DNA of 64,000 nt from Planctomycetia bacterium (GCA_005790605.1 SXUI01000016.1:1-64000), one strand, 5' to 3'; counted from the stretch's first letter, positions 9,012-17,933 are shown. The notes: generated from the letters alone by a model not told the origin. Translations and numbers: made by a program.

Positions 9012-10499
9012 TCAGCTTGAATAACGCGATGCGCTACTTCCCTCGACGCTCGAATACGCCATCGTCTTGAATCTCGTCGTGTCGCCATCCCAGACGAGAT
9101 GCACAGTGCCCGTCGGACCGTTGCGCTGCTTACAGATAATGAACTCTGCCGCGTTTTCCTTCTCAGGGTTCGCGTCAAGCCACTCCTGGTCTTGCTTGTG
9201 ATAGTAAGACTCGCGGTGAAGCATTGCGACGACATCCGCGTCCTGTTCAATCGAACCTGATTCACGAAGATCGCTCATGCGCGGGCGATGCCCTTCGCGC
9301 TGCTCCGCCGCTCGATTGAGCTGCGAAAGGCAAAGCACGGGAACCTCAAGCTCGCGCGCCATCGCCTTGATACCGCGAGAAATCTCGGAGACCTCGATCT
9401 GGCGACTCTCCACTCTCGTGCCGCTCGACATCAGCTGCAAGTAGTCAATCGCAATGAAGCCGATCCCGTATTGCTCTTTCATGCGCCTCGCCTTGGATCG
9501 CATGCCGAGCAAGGAGAGTCCCGGCGAGTCATCGATGAAAATCGGAGCTTTCGAAAGGTCGTCGCACGCGCCCATCAACCGTCGATGGTCATCGCCGCTC
9601 AGCATGTGCCGACGCATCCTCTGCCCATCGATTCCGCCACGAGAACTGAGCATGCGCTGCACCAGTTGTTGACGGCTCATTTCAAGACTGAAGAGTGCTG
9701 ACGGGACCCCAAGCAATGCGATGTTCTCGATGAGATTGAGTGCCATCGCCGTCTTTCCCATGGAAGGACGCGCGGCGAGAATGATCATCTCGCCCTTTTG
9801 CAATCCATTCGTCATCTCATCGATGGCCGCAAACCCGGTGCGAACACCCATGAATCCCTGGCTGCCGTTCAGCTCGATATCGCGCAGGGCTGCTTCCACC
9901 AGCACATCCATCCTCGCGAAACTCGCGCTCTCTCGCCGCTGCGCGATACGAAAGATTCGCTGTTCCGCGCGTTCGAGCACTTGCTGCGCTGGGTCGTGAC
10001 TCTGATGCGCTTCCGAGAGAATCTCGCCTGCGGCTTCGATGAGCTCGCGCACCGTCGCCTTCTCGCGAACGATGCGCGCGTAGTGCGGCGCGTGCACCGG
10101 GCTCGCGACCCCTTCTGCGAGCGAGACGACATAGTCGATACCGCCGACTTCCTCCTCGATCCCGCGATCACGCAAATGGTTCTGGAGTGTGACCGCGTCG
10201 ACGGACGCCGTCTTGTCATAGAGCTCGATCATCGCGTCGTACACACGCCCGTGGCGAGGCTGCGAAAAATCCGCACCGCTTCGCACGATCTGCAGCACGT
10301 CGCCAAGAACTTTCGGATCCCACAGAATCGATCCGATCAGACTCTGTTCCGCCTCCACGGCCATCGGCGGCGTCGCTGAAAAGAGATCAGCGACTTGCTG
10401 AAGCGCAACGCCATCGACAGCGGTCTTCCGCTTCCTAAAGCGCCCACGCTGCGCGGGATCTTGGCCGAAGCCACCATCTTTCGTTTCGAATGCTTCCAC
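9012..10499 (-). CDS. dnaB: Replicative DNA helicase DnaB
   Basis: Hexameric 5'-3' helicase that unwinds DNA at the replication fork and recruits primase; 495 aa, a normal length with a 40-residue N-terminal extension. The DnaB N-terminal domain starts at PPMAVEAEQSLIGSILWDP (about residues 44-62). The RecA-like C-terminal domain has Walker A ARPSMGKT (243-250), Walker B FIAIDYLQLM, and the conserved SDLRESGSIEQDADVV and KQRNGPTGTV blocks. The start is a GTG preceded by TACGGT eight bases upstream and no clear ribosome-binding site, so the mRNA may be leaderless. No intein is present. Confidence 0.97.
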   Translation of the reverse strand: MEAFETKDGGFGQDPAQRGRFRKRKTAVDGVALQQVADLFSATPPMAVEAEQSLIGSILWDPKVLGDVLQIVRSGADFSQPRHGRVYDAMIELYDKTASVDAVTLQNHLRDRGIEEEVGGIDYVVSLAEGVASPVHAPHYARIVREKATVRELIEAAGEILSEAHQSHDPAQQVLERAEQRIFRIAQRRESASFARMDVLVEAALRDIELNGSQGFMGVRTGFAAIDEMTNGLQKGEMIILAARPSMGKTAMALNLIENIALLGVPSALFSLEMSRQQLVQRMLSSRGGIDGQRMRRHMLSGDDHRRLMGACDDLSKAPIFIDDSPGLSLLGMRSKARRMKEQYGIGFIAIDYLQLMSSGTRVESRQIEVSEISRGIKAMARELEVPVLCLSQLNRAAEQREGHRPRMSDLRESGSIEQDADVVAMLHRESYYHKQDQEWLDANPEKENAAEFIICKQRNGPTGTVHLVWDGDTTRFKTMAYSSVEGSSASRYSS

Positions 10500-10507
10500 G
10501 GTAGTCC

Positions 10508-10513
10508 ACCGTA
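10508..10513 (-). promoter_or_regulatory. Putative -10 box of dnaB, leaderless spacing
   Basis: TACGGT on the minus strand ends 8 bases before the GTG start of dnaB. The spacing places the expected transcription start at or next to the start codon. No -35 element is evident. Confidence 0.4.
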
Positions 10514-10587
10514 CCCGCGAATCTCATTTCCGCCTAGCACGCGACAGCTTTTCCGCAAGAGAAACGGAAAGACCGTCTTGATGACTC

Positions 10588-10908
10588 TTAGGCTTCGACC
10601 GCAGGCGCCGTGGCGAGCTGGCCACGGGTGTCGAGCGAGTCCTGCATGAGTCGCCCTACCTTGAAGCGGACGCTCCGGCGCGGAGGCACGCTCACTCGCT
10701 CAAGTGTCTTGGGGTTCTGCGCAACGCGACCTGCGCGATCCTTAATCTCAAACACACCGAAGTCACGGAACTCCAAACGGTTTCCTGTACCAAGCTCACG
10801 GATGACCTGATCGAGAAAGGACTGAATCGCAAGCCGAACATCACCGCGTGCAAGCCCAGTCTCCTGAGCGACTCGGTCGATGAGTTCCTTTTTCGTCGTG
10901 GTGGCCAT
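10588..10908 (-). CDS. HU/IHF-family DNA-bending protein
   Basis: Nucleoid-associated protein of 106 aa. It starts MATTTKKELIDRVAQETGL and keeps the family core: RLEFRDFGVFEIKDRAGRVA, QNPKTLERVSVPPRRSVRFK, which includes the proline-bearing beta-arm used to kink DNA. A tail of about 12 residues follows the usual end. I placed the start at 10908 because GGAG lies about 9 bases upstream; the open frame extends further but shows no similarity. HU and IHF subunits cannot be separated with certainty; the arm sequence leans towards the IHF side. It lies between a lipoprotein gene and dnaB on the same strand. Confidence 0.93.
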   Translation of the reverse strand: MATTTKKELIDRVAQETGLARGDVRLAIQSFLDQVIRELGTGNRLEFRDFGVFEIKDRAGRVAQNPKTLERVSVPPRRSVRFKVGRLMQDSLDTRGQLATAPAVEA

Positions 10909-10991
10909 TCGTGTGCTCCGCCTAGAAAGGGGTTTCGATGCAGATCGCAATGCTTCACAGGGACGCCCGTGCGCAGTGCGCAGACTTGTGA

Positions 10992-11021
10992 AGTATGCAG
11001 AGTCCCCTAGGCGCAAGTCAA
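10992..11021 (-). promoter_or_regulatory. Sigma-70-type promoter of the HU/IHF gene
   Basis: On the minus strand TTGACT (11021-11016) and CATACT (10997-10992) are separated by 18 bases. The expected start would leave a leader of about 75-80 bases before the HU/IHF start codon. Confidence 0.6.
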
Positions 11022-11055
11022 GTGGCACTTTTCGAACCTCGCGACGGGAGGGCGA

Positions 11056-11439
11056 TTATCGAACGAGGTGTTCGCGCGCCGAAGTCGTGACTTGGAAATT
11101 CTGGAAGGTGCGCCCGTTCACGATCCAGTACTGATCGTACGCCCAGTAACGATTGCTCTCGCTCACTCGGATGAAGGGTTGCCGATCGGCACCGAGGCGA
11201 TCATCGTTACGTGTTGCGAGTCGCGCGTCAGCGAGCGCGGTTGCAGCGCGTGCACGAGGCGCAAAGATCAATGATGGAAGATCGCGCTGCGCGTTCGCAT
11301 CTCGGATGCTGCTCGCGCTCGGCGGTTGCTTCGCGGCAGTTGAAGACGCGCATGCGTTCAACAGCGAAGCCGTCAAAATGAAGCACGCGACACTGGCACT
11401 CAGACTGAGATTCAGGCCCGCGCAGCATTGCCTCTTCAT
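11056..11439 (-). CDS. Small lipoprotein of unknown function
   Basis: A 127-aa predicted lipoprotein. The start ATG at 11439 has GGAGA about 6 bases upstream. The N-terminus is a lipoprotein signal (MKRQCC, hydrophobic stretch, lipobox LLNAC at about residues 24-28) followed by Ser/Ala-rich spacer. The C-terminal part (RYWAYDQYWIVNGRTFQNFQ) is aromatic-rich and may form a small fold. I recognise no family. It stands alone between the hldE operon and the HU/IHF gene, all on the minus strand. Confidence 0.75.
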   Translation of the reverse strand: MKRQCCAGLNLSLSASVACFILTASLLNACASSTAAKQPPSASSIRDANAQRDLPSLIFAPRARAATALADARLATRNDDRLGADRQPFIRVSESNRYWAYDQYWIVNGRTFQNFQVTTSAREHLVR

Positions 11440-11544
11440 CGTTCTCTCCGAGCGCAAATCTGCCTCGGAATCGATGCAATGCAAATAGATTCGGGATGAA
11501 GTTGGCTTCCGGCGTCGGAAAAACAGGCTAGCCCCGATATTGCC

Positions 11545-11566
11545 CAAAAAAAGCCCTTGCGCGGCT
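11545..11566 (-). terminator. Weak terminator-like element after hldE
   Basis: Read on the minus strand, a short stem (AGCC/GGCT around a 7-base loop) is followed immediately by seven T residues just past the hldE stop. The stem is short, so the call is tentative. Confidence 0.4.
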
Positions 11567-13104
11567 CAGGAATGCGCGGAGTTTTCGGCGCACTCTGCCG
11601 CCCGAAGTCGTTCAATCACGACGCGCGACCCGAGTCCTTGCCGATGCGCAAGCGTCTTCAGGCAAATGCCCATCTCCTGAACCAACCCGAACTCCGCAAT
11701 CTCCTGCGGCTTGTAATCACCGCCCTTCACATAGAAGTCAGGATGAACCGCGCGAATGAGCTCGTGCGCGGTTGGCTCGTGGAAGACGACGAGATAGTCG
11801 ATGCTCCGACACTCGGCGAGCATCTCGAGGCGCTCCGACTCCTGAAAAATCGGACGCATCGAACCCTTCTGCCGCCGCACTTCCGCATCGCTATTGACGC
11901 CGACCACCAAGATGTCACCCAACGCTTTCGCTTCTTGGAGATACGCGATGTGTCCCGCGTGCAACACATCGAAGTTGCCGTTCGTCAGCACGATGCGCTT
12001 GCCCGAAGCGCGATGCACATCAAGATCGATGCAAAGATCATCGAGGGTTCGCACACGCCCCTGCGCGCGAGTCGTTCTCGCGAGGATGCTCTGACGAATC
12101 TTTGGGAGCGGAATCGGCTGTACCCCGAACACTTCCACCTCAAGACCAGCCGCGTGATTCGCGAAGGCGACAGCGTCTCGCAATGGAACATGGTTCGCGA
12201 TGGCAGCCGCGAGCGCTGCAAGCACCATGTCGCCAGCGCCCGTCACATCGTAGATGGTGCGCGCGATCGTTGGCACGACCACAACCTCACCACCCTTCTC
12301 AAGCAGCAATGCGCCGTGACGATCGAGTGTCAAGACGACGGCTTCAAGATCGCATGAAGCGAGGAGCTTCTGCGCGAGTGCCGCGTTGTGTGGCACACTC
12401 GCGTCGAGCGGCGTGTCCATGCCCGTTGCAAGTTCAGCTTCTGTGCGATTCGGCGTGACAAGAAATGCGCCGCTGTACTTCGCGTAACACTCGATCGCCG
12501 CTGGATCAACCAAGACGCGTTTGCCCATGGCCTTGGCCATACGCATCAACGCCGCGCAACAACGCGTTGAGCACACACCCTTGTTGTAATCCTCAAGCGC
12601 CACCACATCGCACCAACGGAGCTCGCGCTCGATCGCCGCAAGAAGCTGTGCCTCGATGGACTCCGAAAGTGGCGCATGGCTCTCAAAGTCAAGCCGAAAC
12701 ATCTTCTGTGGGTGTCGATGTTGGGCAAGACCCACGAGCGAGCGCTTCACGGTTGTTGGCCGCGACGCATCTGCAATCAACATCGACGCATCACAACCTG
12801 CACGCTCTAACGCCGCCCGCAAGCCCTTTCCTTCCGCGTCATTTCCGGTCACGCCGATGCAGCGCACCGCACCACCAAGCGCAGCGGCGCAGACCGCGAC
12901 ATTGCTCGCGCCACCAGGCGACTCCTGCACATTGCTCACGCTATCGACGCGCAAGACCGGCACTGGGGCATCAGGACTGAGGCGCTCCGCCGCACCCATG
13001 ACCATTTGATCGAGCATGAAATCGCCCACCACGAGCAATTTGAAGCCCGACCATTTCGCGAGGTGACCGAGGAGTCGTTCTTCATGCGAAGGCATTGCCT
13101 TCAT
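11566..13104 (-). CDS. hldE: Bifunctional heptose-7-phosphate kinase / heptose-1-phosphate adenylyltransferase HldE
   Basis: Cytoplasmic two-domain enzyme making ADP-D-glycero-beta-D-manno-heptose, the donor for the LPS inner core; 512 aa, close to E. coli HldE. The N-terminal PfkB-type kinase (about residues 15-325) shows VVGDFMLDQMVMGAAERLSP, SPGGASNVAVCAAALGG and the catalytic loop DVTGAGD. The C-terminal nucleotidyltransferase (about 360-500) shows VLTNGNFDVLHAGHIAYLQ, an HxGH-type site, and ending FYVKGGDYKP. The ATG at 13104 overlaps the lpxK stop as ATGA, so I prefer it to the longer open frame reaching 13245. It is the last gene of the heptose/lipid A operon, next to a GT9 heptosyltransferase gene. 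Confidence 0.96.
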   Translation of the reverse strand: MKAMPSHEERLLGHLAKWSGFKLLVVGDFMLDQMVMGAAERLSPDAPVPVLRVDSVSNVQESPGGASNVAVCAAALGGAVRCIGVTGNDAEGKGLRAALERAGCDASMLIADASRPTTVKRSLVGLAQHRHPQKMFRLDFESHAPLSESIEAQLLAAIERELRWCDVVALEDYNKGVCSTRCCAALMRMAKAMGKRVLVDPAAIECYAKYSGAFLVTPNRTEAELATGMDTPLDASVPHNAALAQKLLASCDLEAVVLTLDRHGALLLEKGGEVVVVPTIARTIYDVTGAGDMVLAALAAAIANHVPLRDAVAFANHAAGLEVEVFGVQPIPLPKIRQSILARTTRAQGRVRTLDDLCIDLDVHRASGKRIVLTNGNFDVLHAGHIAYLQEAKALGDILVVGVNSDAEVRRQKGSMRPIFQESERLEMLAECRSIDYLVVFHEPTAHELIRAVHPDFYVKGGDYKPQEIAEFGLVQEMGICLKTLAHRQGLGSRVVIERLRAAECAENSAHS

Positions 13105-14159
13105 TGTAGCGGGACGACTGCCTCGATTGCCGCGAGAAGTCGTTGCTCGTCGGACGGCGCAAACTCCAGCGACAGTTTCGGAATGACAACTGTCGCGCGC
13201 GGAAGGCGCGAGAGCTTCACGAAATCCTTCCGTGTCATCACGCAAGCCTCTCCACGCGGATCCGCACGCAATCGCTCCTCAAGGCGTGCAAGGTCGAACG
13301 CTCGATGATCAGCCTCGCGCATCTCCGCCGTCACGACAGCGCCCGCGCGCTCGACCGCTACTCGAAACTGCGCGGGGTTCCCAATGGCGCTCGCGACGAG
13401 GACACGGCGCTGCGCAAGCCACGACACCGGCTCCGTTCTTTCCACGCCATCCTCATACACCGCGAGTTCGCTCCACAGACTGCGACAAGACGCGTCCGGC
13501 GCCGCCCCTCTCGCGCGAGCGACCGCCTCGCGAGTTTTCGCGTACTGCTGCGCATCATCTGCTCTCGTCACAAGCACGAATGATGCTCGTCCAAGGGCGC
13601 GAGCGGGCTCTCGCAACCAGCCGAGCGGCAAGAGGTCGCCATCAAGTCCGTGTCGCGTTGCGTCGACAAGCACGATGTCCATCGCGCGCCCGAGCTGTCG
13701 ATGTTGAAACCCGTCATCGAGGATGACAACCGCGTCGCGAATCCAATCGCGCGTCTCTGGCTTCGAGAGCGCCTCGGTCAATCGCGCGTGCCGATTCGCT
13801 CCAACGACGACCATCGCTCCAGGAGCGGAGCGCGCGTACTCCTCTGCCTCATCGCTGCGAGTTTCGCCGTCCGCATTCGTATGCGAGCGGTATCCACGCA
13901 AAGCGATCACGGGCCGTTTCCCCGTCCGCAGCAACGCATTGGAAAGCCACGCAACGAACGGGCTCTTTCCTGTGCCGCCCGCTGTGATGTTTCCCACGGA
14001 GATGACGGGAATCCGACGACCATGCGCTTCGAGGACCTCGATGCCCTCGGCGCCATCGAAACGCTGATTTCGGAGATGCACGCCCCATCCGTAGATGCGT
14101 GCTGCGATCCAACTCAGCGGGAGGCAGAGACGCGGAAGCGGGCCATCCGCACGCGTCAT
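13101..14159 (-). CDS. lpxK: Tetraacyldisaccharide 4'-kinase LpxK
   Basis: Inner-membrane-associated kinase that phosphorylates the 4' position of the lipid A disaccharide precursor; 352 aa, a normal length. The unusual P-loop is visible (SVGNITAGGTGKSPFVAWL, about residues 55-73), as are the N-terminal helix region (LPLSWIAARIYGWGVHLRN) and ILDDGFQHRQLGRAMDIVLV, a family hallmark. It overlaps the small membrane protein gene upstream and hldE downstream by four bases each. Lipid A synthesis fits a diderm cell. Other lpx genes are not in this window. Confidence 0.95.
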   Translation of the reverse strand: MTRADGPLPRLCLPLSWIAARIYGWGVHLRNQRFDGAEGIEVLEAHGRRIPVISVGNITAGGTGKSPFVAWLSNALLRTGKRPVIALRGYRSHTNADGETRSDEAEEYARSAPGAMVVVGANRHARLTEALSKPETRDWIRDAVVILDDGFQHRQLGRAMDIVLVDATRHGLDGDLLPLGWLREPARALGRASFVLVTRADDAQQYAKTREAVARARGAAPDASCRSLWSELAVYEDGVERTEPVSWLAQRRVLVASAIGNPAQFRVAVERAGAVVTAEMREADHRAFDLARLEERLRADPRGEACVMTRKDFVKLSRLPRATVVIPKLSLEFAPSDEQRLLAAIEAVVPLQ

Positions 14160-14581
14160 GACTTCAACTCCCGCTCTTGTTTCGGCATGACTTCACGATG
14201 CAGCGCGCGCAGTTCGCGTGCCCCTCCACGACCGATGAAGACAAGATCAATCGACGCCAAGATGACTGCGACGGCGACCCCAAATCCCACTGCAGTCCAC
14301 GAGATGAGAAAACTCAGTCGGTCGGACCTGCTCGGCGAATCTGGGTCAAAGACGCAGGTGCCTAAGAACATCGCCAAACATGCGAGCCCGAGCGTCGAGA
14401 TCGAAAAGATGCGGAGCATTTTCGTATGCGCTGCAAGCTCCCCACGCAGCATGCGCCGCGCGTACCAAGTAAGTACCAACATCGCTGCGATCAATCCGAG
14501 AACCCCAAGCGGCATGGGCACGATGGTCCACGCAGCGGAGCTTGGAACATCGGACGGAACGCTTGCGAGATACCGCGTCAT
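14156..14581 (-). CDS. Small polytopic membrane protein inside the LPS operon, function unknown
   Basis: A 141-aa protein with three likely membrane helices: about residues 19-40 (WTIVPMPLGVLGLIAAMLVL), 58-78 (ISTLGLACLAMFLGT) and 88-112 (LSFLISWTAVGFGVAVAVIL), and a charged C-terminal tail. I recognise no family. Four-base overlaps with maf upstream and lpxK downstream make it an obligate part of the operon, so a role in envelope assembly is a reasonable guess, but nothing in the sequence proves it. Confidence 0.75.
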   Translation of the reverse strand: MTRYLASVPSDVPSSAAWTIVPMPLGVLGLIAAMLVLTWYARRMLRGELAAHTKMLRIFSISTLGLACLAMFLGTCVFDPDSPSRSDRLSFLISWTAVGFGVAVAVILASIDLVFIGRGGARELRALHREVMPKQERELKS

Positions 14582-15216
14582 GAAACATTCCCCTCAGCGA
14601 GGGTTCGCGCGAATGATCCACGATCCATCGCTTCTGCCAACCTCGATGAGAACCGCGCGAGCGGTAGACCGACGACGGTCTCCCACAATCCTTCGCACCG
14701 CAAGGGCCAACCTGCGGCGAGTGCCTCGGGATAGTTGTAGCCCCCTGCCTTCCCGCGCCACGCTCCGCTTGCGAGGTGCAGATCTCGCTGCACATTTGTG
14801 AGCCGCCCGAGATGCACCGTCGTGCAATCCGCGTCGAGGACTCGCGTCCCGTCTGGCGCCGCGATGCACCACGCTGTGACGACCTCGTGAGGCACTCCCT
14901 CAAAGGCGCGCAACATCGATGCCGCATGCGCCTCGTCGGAAGGCTTGCCGATCATCGCACCATCGAGCACGCACATCGTGTCTGCGCCGAGGATCACCGC
15001 GGGCTCTGCACCACGAGCGCGCCGCGCATTCTCCACACGACGCACCTTGAACAAGGCAAGCGCGAGCGTGAGTTCGCGCGGATCACTCGTCGTCAAGTTC
15101 ACCGTCGCGTCATCGATGTCCGCCGGCTCGAGCACGGGCGAAAAACCTGCTTCGCGCAGCATGCTCGCGCGGCGCGCAGACCCGCTTGCAAGAACGAGTG
15201 GCCACCGAGCAGTCAT
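14578..15216 (-). CDS. maf: Maf-family nucleoside triphosphate pyrophosphatase
   Basis: Cytoplasmic pyrophosphatase of the Maf/Ham1 structural group that hydrolyses non-canonical or methylated NTPs; 212 aa. Motifs: LASGSARRASMLREAGFSP at the N-terminus, ILGADTMCVLDGAMIGKP in the middle and GKAGGYNYPE near residue 160. In the related YhdE-type dTTP/UTP enzymes the last motif reads GKAGAYGIQ, so the subgroup is uncertain. It overlaps the GT9 gene upstream and the membrane-protein gene downstream by four bases. A housekeeping enzyme within an LPS operon is probably carried along by co-transcription. Confidence 0.93.
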   Translation of the reverse strand: MTARWPLVLASGSARRASMLREAGFSPVLEPADIDDATVNLTTSDPRELTLALALFKVRRVENARRARGAEPAVILGADTMCVLDGAMIGKPSDEAHAASMLRAFEGVPHEVVTAWCIAAPDGTRVLDADCTTVHLGRLTNVQRDLHLASGAWRGKAGGYNYPEALAAGWPLRCEGLWETVVGLPLARFSSRLAEAMDRGSFARTLAEGNVS

Positions 15217-16316
15217 ACCGCCTCCACCGCACTCTTCGTCGCGGGAGGAATTGTTGCGAGTCCCTCGAGATGCTGCCCCGCGTCAAGCGCAGCAAGCACG
15301 CTTTCCACCGAGATAGTCCTCATCAACGCATCTCCGAGACCTCGATCTCGATAGTGCCCACCTTGCGCGAGAAACGCTCGCGACGCATCACTCGTGACAA
15401 CCGATCTTGCGCGATGCAACGGCGCTGCTTCACGCGGATCGGTGGGTCCGAACAGACCCAGCAATGGGCGTTGAAGTCCTGCCGCAATATGCATCGCGGC
15501 TGAGTCATTCGCGATGACGAGTTCGCTCGCTTCGATTGCAGCCATCATGGTTCCAAGATCAATTCGTCCAGCGAGATCGATCGCGAGTTGGCGCGCGCGT
15601 CCCTGCGGCATCGCCGCCGCAACCGCCGTTCGCTCATTCGCCGTCCCCGTGTAGAGCACGCGATCGAATCCTCGTGCGATCAGCGCTTCCGCGAGTTCAC
15701 TCCATCGCTCGCGCGGCCAATCTTTGCTCGCCCATCTTGAAGTTGAAGCAAGGATCGCGATCTTTCCGCTTACACCTTCTTTGCGAGCGAAGTCATGCCA
15801 GCGCTCCTTTGAATCAGATGGCGTATAGAGACGAGCATCCGCGATCGCGGGAATGCGAGCGCCTTCGAGCAATGCCAACATTCGACCAACCGCATGCTGT
15901 GATGCGGCATCGGATGGAATGCGAATGCGTTCGTTAGAGAAGATCCAACCACCCTCACGCGCATCGCGAAATCCGACCCGCCGCCGCGCGCCCGTCGACC
16001 AGGCAAAGATGCCTGATCGGAAAAGACCCTGCGCATCGATCACGAGGTCAAATCGTCCGCGAAGTGCGCGACAATATGCAAAGCTGTCGCGCAATCCGCG
16101 CGGCGTCCACCACCGCCTCAACCGCCTCCGCGGAAATGCGACGATTTCCGAAAGGGCCGGATGCGCCCGAACGACATCCTCGAATCCCTCCGAGAGCAGC
16201 CACGCAATGTGCGCGTCCTTATATGCAGCGCGTAACGATGCGAGGACCGGAGCACTTCGCGCAACATCCCCGAGGGCGCTCGGGCGGATGAGAAGAATCC
16301 GTAACGGTGCAGTCAC
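15213..16316 (-). CDS. Glycosyltransferase family 9 (ADP-heptose:LPS heptosyltransferase type)
   Basis: Transfers heptose from ADP-heptose to the growing LPS core at the inner membrane; 367 aa, normal for WaaC/WaaF. It begins VTAPLRILLIRPSALGDVAR, the family N-terminal motif, and contains IANDSAAMHIAAGLQRPLLG and LFGPTDPREAAPL, the ADP-heptose-binding C-terminal block. I place the start at the GTG at 16316: TACCCT ends 7 bases upstream, as for several other genes here. An in-frame ATG at 16361 is the main alternative. It is first in the five-gene operon ending in hldE, which makes its donor sugar. WaaC and WaaF cannot be told apart. Confidence 0.9.
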   Translation of the reverse strand: MTAPLRILLIRPSALGDVARSAPVLASLRAAYKDAHIAWLLSEGFEDVVRAHPALSEIVAFPRRRLRRWWTPRGLRDSFAYCRALRGRFDLVIDAQGLFRSGIFAWSTGARRRVGFRDAREGGWIFSNERIRIPSDAASQHAVGRMLALLEGARIPAIADARLYTPSDSKERWHDFARKEGVSGKIAILASTSRWASKDWPRERWSELAEALIARGFDRVLYTGTANERTAVAAAMPQGRARQLAIDLAGRIDLGTMMAAIEASELVIANDSAAMHIAAGLQRPLLGLFGPTDPREAAPLHRARSVVTSDASRAFLAQGGHYRDRGLGDALMRTISVESVLAALDAGQHLEGLATIPPATKSAVEAV

Positions 16317-16323
16317 GGCGCGA

Positions 16324-16329
16324 AGGGTA
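16324..16329 (-). promoter_or_regulatory. Putative -10 box of the heptose/lipid A operon, leaderless spacing
   Basis: TACCCT on the minus strand ends 7 bases before the GTG at 16316. No Shine-Dalgarno sequence is visible at that start. Confidence 0.4.
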
Positions 16330-16444
16330 CGGGAACACGCAAAGGAGCTCTCGCGAGTCATCCTTGCGGTGCCCGTCGCGACGGTTCGCAAGAATTGGGG
16401 GAACGACTCGGATCCATGGGTGTCCGGGGGCGTATCGATCTGTG

Positions 16445-17908
16445 ATGAGCCAGCCTTTCGTCGGTTGCGAGTTGACATCTGCCGTCGATGTCAGCAACAT
16501 TGCCCCTTCCGCATGCACCCCCTTCGCTCCGAAGCGCGACGAAGGGGCGATACGACCGCCCACCATCGTGACACCGCCAGACAGCCAACCCGAGATCGGA
16601 CTTTCCGACAATGAGCCCACTCCCCCCAACGAGGGAGCGGCGGCGAAGGACGCTGCGGTCCGAAACGCAAACGAGAGCAGCCGTTCGAGTACCGGCTTTG
16701 ACACGCTCATCGGAAAAATCGTCGTGGAACGCGGTCTTGTCACGCCCGATGAACTTCAGCAGTGCACGCATGTCGCCCGAAGTCGAACGCAGGCGCACGG
16801 CGTGCCAGTCTCGATCACGGAACTCCTCGTTGAGAACGAGTATGTCACGAAGCGACAGCTTGAACGCCTGCGCACCGACCTCGAAGCGGTTCGATCGACG
16901 CAGCAGATTCCCGGCTATCAGATCATTCGAAAGCTCGGCGCCGGCGCGATGGCGACGGTGTTCCTCGCCAAACAACTGTCGCTCGACAGATTCGTCGCGA
17001 TCAAGGTACTTCCGAAGAAGTTTTCTTCGAACCAGACTTTTATCGATCGCTTCTACCGCGAAGGTCGCGCAGCAGCCAAGCTCAATGACGCCAACATCGT
17101 GGGCGCCCTCGATGTCGGTCAAGCTGGCGAGCACCACTACTTCGTGATGGAGTTCGTCGACGGCGACACGCTCCACGACCGAATTCTCGAACGGAAGCGC
17201 ATCCCTGAGCGGGAAGCGATTGGGATCATCCGGCAAGTCGCGTCTGCGCTGAAACACGCGCACGACATGGGTTTCGTCCACCGCGACATCAAGCCCAAGA
17301 ACATCATGCTCACGAAGGCGGGCGTCGCGAAACTCGCCGACCTCGGACTCGCGCGCGCGCTGAGCGATCGCGAAGCAGCAGAGGCTGAAGCTGGTCGTGC
17401 GTTCGGCACGCCTTATTACATCTCTCCAGAGCAGATCCGAGGCGCCGTCGAGATTGGCCCCCCTGCCGACATTTACGGTCTCGGCGCGACCTTCTATCAC
17501 ATGCTCACTGGCCGCGTGCCGTTTGATGGAACCACTCCATCACAAGTGATGCACAAGCATCTCAAAGTGACCGCGACGCCGCCCGACCATGTGAATCCGT
17601 CGCTCAGCGAGCCCGTCGCGCTCATCGTCGAAATGATGCTTCGGAAGGAAGCGCGCGACCGCTACCAGAGCGCTGCGGAACTGCTGACTGATCTCGATTG
17701 CGCCGCAGCCGGTCGCAGCCCCGAGTACGCGCGGCCAATCGTCGACATCGCGAAGCTTGCGACAGAAACTGCTCCGACGGGAGAAGAGGCAACCGCCGTC
17801 CGGCGCGTCGGCGCACCAGTTTCAAGCACCCAGATCGTGATCATCGCGGTCGCATGTATCAGCGTGATCCTGAACCTCGTGCTTATTGCAGTCGTGTCGA
17901 CCTACTAA
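16445..17908 (+). CDS. Membrane-tethered Ser/Thr protein kinase with T2SS-ATPase-like N-terminal domain
   Basis: Hanks-type kinase of 487 aa. Residues 1-80 are Pro/Ala-rich and probably disordered. Residues about 85-150 (LIGKIVVERGLVTPDELQQC, then ITELLVENEYVTKRQLERLR) resemble the helical N-terminal module of GspE/PilB ATPases. The kinase domain spans about 157-430: GAGAMATVFLAKQ, VAIK (Lys187), VHRDIKPKNIML, ADLGLARA (DLG instead of DFG) and GTPYYISPEQI. A single hydrophobic helix at about 462-485 ends the protein, so the kinase would be cytosolic and anchored by its tail. It is monocistronic and converges on ridA. Targets are unknown. Confidence 0.9.
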   Translation: MSQPFVGCELTSAVDVSNIAPSACTPFAPKRDEGAIRPPTIVTPPDSQPEIGLSDNEPTPPNEGAAAKDAAVRNANESSRSSTGFDTLIGKIVVERGLVTPDELQQCTHVARSRTQAHGVPVSITELLVENEYVTKRQLERLRTDLEAVRSTQQIPGYQIIRKLGAGAMATVFLAKQLSLDRFVAIKVLPKKFSSNQTFIDRFYREGRAAAKLNDANIVGALDVGQAGEHHYFVMEFVDGDTLHDRILERKRIPEREAIGIIRQVASALKHAHDMGFVHRDIKPKNIMLTKAGVAKLADLGLARALSDREAAEAEAGRAFGTPYYISPEQIRGAVEIGPPADIYGLGATFYHMLTGRVPFDGTTPSQVMHKHLKVTATPPDHVNPSLSEPVALIVEMMLRKEARDRYQSAAELLTDLDCAAAGRSPEYARPIVDIAKLATETAPTGEEATAVRRVGAPVSSTQIVIIAVACISVILNLVLIAVVSTY

Positions 17909-17928
17909 AAGGCGACCGAACGGTCGCC
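17907..17928 (-). terminator. Hairpin terminator of ridA
   Basis: Perfect 8-bp stem GGCGACCG/CGGTCGCC with a 2-base loop (17911-17928). On the minus strand it is followed by TTTT, so it serves ridA; on the plus strand it lacks a T-tract but lies just past the kinase stop. Confidence 0.65.
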
Positions 17929-17933
17929 GGCAC

